The position numbers and the translations under genes are program-made. The notes under the pieces are model-generated. The model did no database searches and had not been told where the DNA came from. It saw only the letters and a list, made by a program, of their open reading frames with translations. Positions 6,728-7,877 of a stretch of 7,877 nt of DNA are shown here, in pieces; the first letter of the stretch is position 1, and each line of letters starts with the position of its first letter. The DNA comes from Planctomycetaceae bacterium (GTDB lineage: Bacteria > Planctomycetota > Phycisphaerae > Phycisphaerales > SM1A02). The DNA is taken from contig NSIA01000074.1 of the NCBI GenBank assembly GCA_002737585.1, forward strand, positions 4,043 to 11,919. Reading direction: 5' to 3'.

Positions 6728-7458
6728 GGCCAAGTAATGTGAATTTCGCCTTCAGGCGTATCGGCGGCAATCCCAAGTTCTTTGAGCGCGGCCAGCGCGG
6801 CCAGTTGTTCTGACTGCTTCTTGCTCGGACCCCATGCGCCTGTAAATCGGCGCGCTCCGGCCAGGACGCAGATCTCAAAGCACTTCGCATGATCAGGGCC
6901 CTGCTCGTCGAGCACCATGTACTGCGGCGCGCCCATTTCAAGTTGTGCCAGGCACTGTTGCAGTACCTGCTTGAAATTCTGTTGGTGCCCCAAGCGCAGC
7001 GCAGAATCAATCCGCAACGCCAAGCGCGGCAGCACGAATGCGCGCGCGGCTTCCAGTCCGCCGTCGAGGTACAGCGCGCCCACGACAGCTTCAAACACAC
7101 CGGCTAGCAGGCTCTCGGGAAGCCCTTGTGGACCGCGAACTCCCTTGTCAATGCGCATCCAACTTTCCATTCCACACTCAGCGGCCAGTTCAGCACATAC
7201 CCGCCCGCTGACAATGTTCGACTTCACCTTGGTGAGTTCGCCCTCCAAAAAGTCTGGGCGCTCAGCGAACAGGTGCGTGCACACAATGAACCCCAAGACG
7301 GAATCGCCCAGGAATTCCAGGCGCTCGTTGGAGTTCAATCGCCCATCAGCTGCTGATGAGTGCACCAGTGCGATCGCAGCCAGTGACGGATCGCGAAACC
7401 GATGACCAGTGATGGCGGCGATCTCATCAAGAATTGCGGGGTCAGGCGTCAGCGCCAC
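6715..7458 (-). CDS. rnc: Ribonuclease III with altered catalytic site
   Basis: Endonuclease that cuts double-stranded RNA in rRNA precursor and mRNA processing. From GTG 7458 it has 247 residues (E. coli has 226). The nuclease domain has the signature NERLEFLGDSVL (44-55) with E45, E48 and D52, then LEGELTKVKS (71-80). The second catalytic segment reads SLLAGVFEAVVGALYLDGG (116-134): E123 is present, but residue 120 is Gly (codon GGT, plus-strand 7099-7101) where the family has the metal-binding Asp (LAD.FEA; D114 in E. coli). A double-stranded-RNA-binding domain follows at about 161-230, with the end motif SKKQSEQLAALAALKEL intact. The frame is open to a TTG at 7530, but the added 24 residues are Arg-rich and unlike the family. 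GTG 7458 overlaps the upstream gene by 10 bases, suggesting coupling. The protein is full length, so this is not an obvious pseudogene. Cleavage activity is uncertain. Confidence 0.9.
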   Translation of the reverse strand: MALTPDPAILDEIAAITGHRFRDPSLAAIALVHSSAADGRLNSNERLEFLGDSVLGFIVCTHLFAERPDFLEGELTKVKSNIVSGRVCAELAAECGMESWMRIDKGVRGPQGLPESLLAGVFEAVVGALYLDGGLEAARAFVLPRLALRIDSALRLGHQQNFKQVLQQCLAQLEMGAPQYMVLDEQGPDHAKCFEICVLAGARRFTGAWGPSKKQSEQLAALAALKELGIAADTPEGEIHITWPTKR

Positions 7459-7877
7459 GCCAGCACCATCTGCATGAGGTGCACCGCGGATGCCAAGAGC
7501 AATCCGCCGACGCCGCCGAGCACAAACCAACCCGCCGTCTGCAGGCGCTCACGGCGACGGCGAGCTGCGGGCCGATGAGTTGCCTCCGAGGCCATAGCCG
7601 GAGCCAGACGAGCCGAGCGGGATGCGGTGGCCGCTGCGCCCGCCACTGGTGTAGCCAGTGCGGCGAGTGCCTTGGAGTGCTTGCCAAACGACTCAGAAAC
7701 TTCAGCACCCATGGCGCCTTCGTTCCCTTGGTATTCCGATGGGTCAAATCCAGCAAGGTCTTCACGCATCTGCGCGTAGGCGTCCGACGCCAACACCCAC
7801 GCCGAGTGTCCCGCTGAGTGCGGTGCACCCTGCGCTTCCTGCCAGAAACGGTCGAATGGATCATGACCAGCCCGCCC
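7449..7877 (-). CDS. Unknown protein with one C-terminal membrane segment (5' partial)
   Basis: I do not recognise a family. The frame is open to the window edge, giving 142 visible residues. A GTG at 7796 could start a shorter 115-residue form, but the frame upstream of it (DPFDRFWQEAQG) looks protein-like. The N-terminal part is hydrophilic (FDPSEYQGNEGAMGAEVSESFGKH), followed by an Ala/Ser/Thr-rich linker, a strongly basic patch RPAARRRRERL, then a single hydrophobic segment of about 25 residues (AGWFVLGGVGGLLLASAVHL and on) ending six or so residues before the stop. By the positive-inside rule the bulk would be cytoplasmic, anchored by its C-terminal tail. The basic and hydrophobic order and the open frame suggest a real gene, and it overlaps the rnc start by 10 bases, so the two may be co-translated. 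Its job is unknown. Confidence 0.55.
   Translation of the reverse strand, partial: GRAGHDPFDRFWQEAQGAPHSAGHSAWVLASDAYAQMREDLAGFDPSEYQGNEGAMGAEVSESFGKHSKALAALATPVAGAAATASRSARLAPAMASEATHRPAARRRRERLQTAGWFVLGGVGGLLLASAVHLMQMVLAWR

Noticed and set aside
6343..6813. 156-codon open frame overlapping aroK and the aroK-rnc gap
   Set aside because: It reads aroK and antisense rnc DNA out of frame and shows no domain-like sequence.
6917..7405. 162-codon plus-strand frame opposite rnc
   Set aside because: It is Ser/Arg/Pro-rich shadow sequence of rnc, which has clear nuclease and RNA-binding domains.
7459..7530. TTG 7530 as the rnc start
   Set aside because: The 24 added residues are an Arg-rich reading of the upstream gene in another frame, and RNase III normally begins close to the residues encoded after GTG 7458.

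Overview
The window holds a phosphate-uptake and phosphate-sensing cluster on the plus strand, followed by a small housekeeping group. The DNA is moderately GC-rich and almost fully coding. Clear Shine-Dalgarno sequences are scarce; pstA has the only obvious one. The ribosomal protein L34 starts with MHYPHR rather than the usual MKRTYQPS type. From memory, that start resembles planctomycete L34 (perhaps a Phycisphaerae-like lineage). This placement is an inference, not a demonstrated assignment.

Positions 1-5770 carry, in order, a 5'-truncated PhoR-type sensor histidine kinase, pstS (periplasmic phosphate-binding protein), pstC and pstA (membrane permeases), pstB (ATPase) and phoU. Together they form the high-affinity Pst phosphate importer, the PhoR kinase and the PhoU protein that links transporter state to PhoR signalling. 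The partner response regulator (phoB) is not in the window and may lie upstream. Junctions are tight: pstC and pstA share TGATG, and pstA and pstB appear bridged by a seven-codon reading frame. The one wide gap inside the pst genes, between pstS and pstC, holds a good stem-loop.

Positions 5771-5953 are a 183-base spacer with one short hairpin and only a weak promoter-like element. Then come rpmH (L34) and, four bases later, a shikimate kinase gene (aroK). The rnpA gene that usually follows rpmH is absent here.

The minus strand carries ribonuclease III (rnc), convergent with aroK. Upstream of rnc, overlapping it by 10 bases, is the 3' part of an unrecognised gene for a protein with one C-terminal membrane segment; it runs off the window edge.

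I see no mobile element, CRISPR array, tRNA or rRNA, and no evidence of a wholly new system. The most notable observation is that the RNase III has Gly where the family has a catalytic, metal-binding Asp, in an otherwise intact protein. The pstS-pstC stem-loop, the pstA-pstB mini-ORF and the rpmH-aroK arrangement are smaller points of interest.
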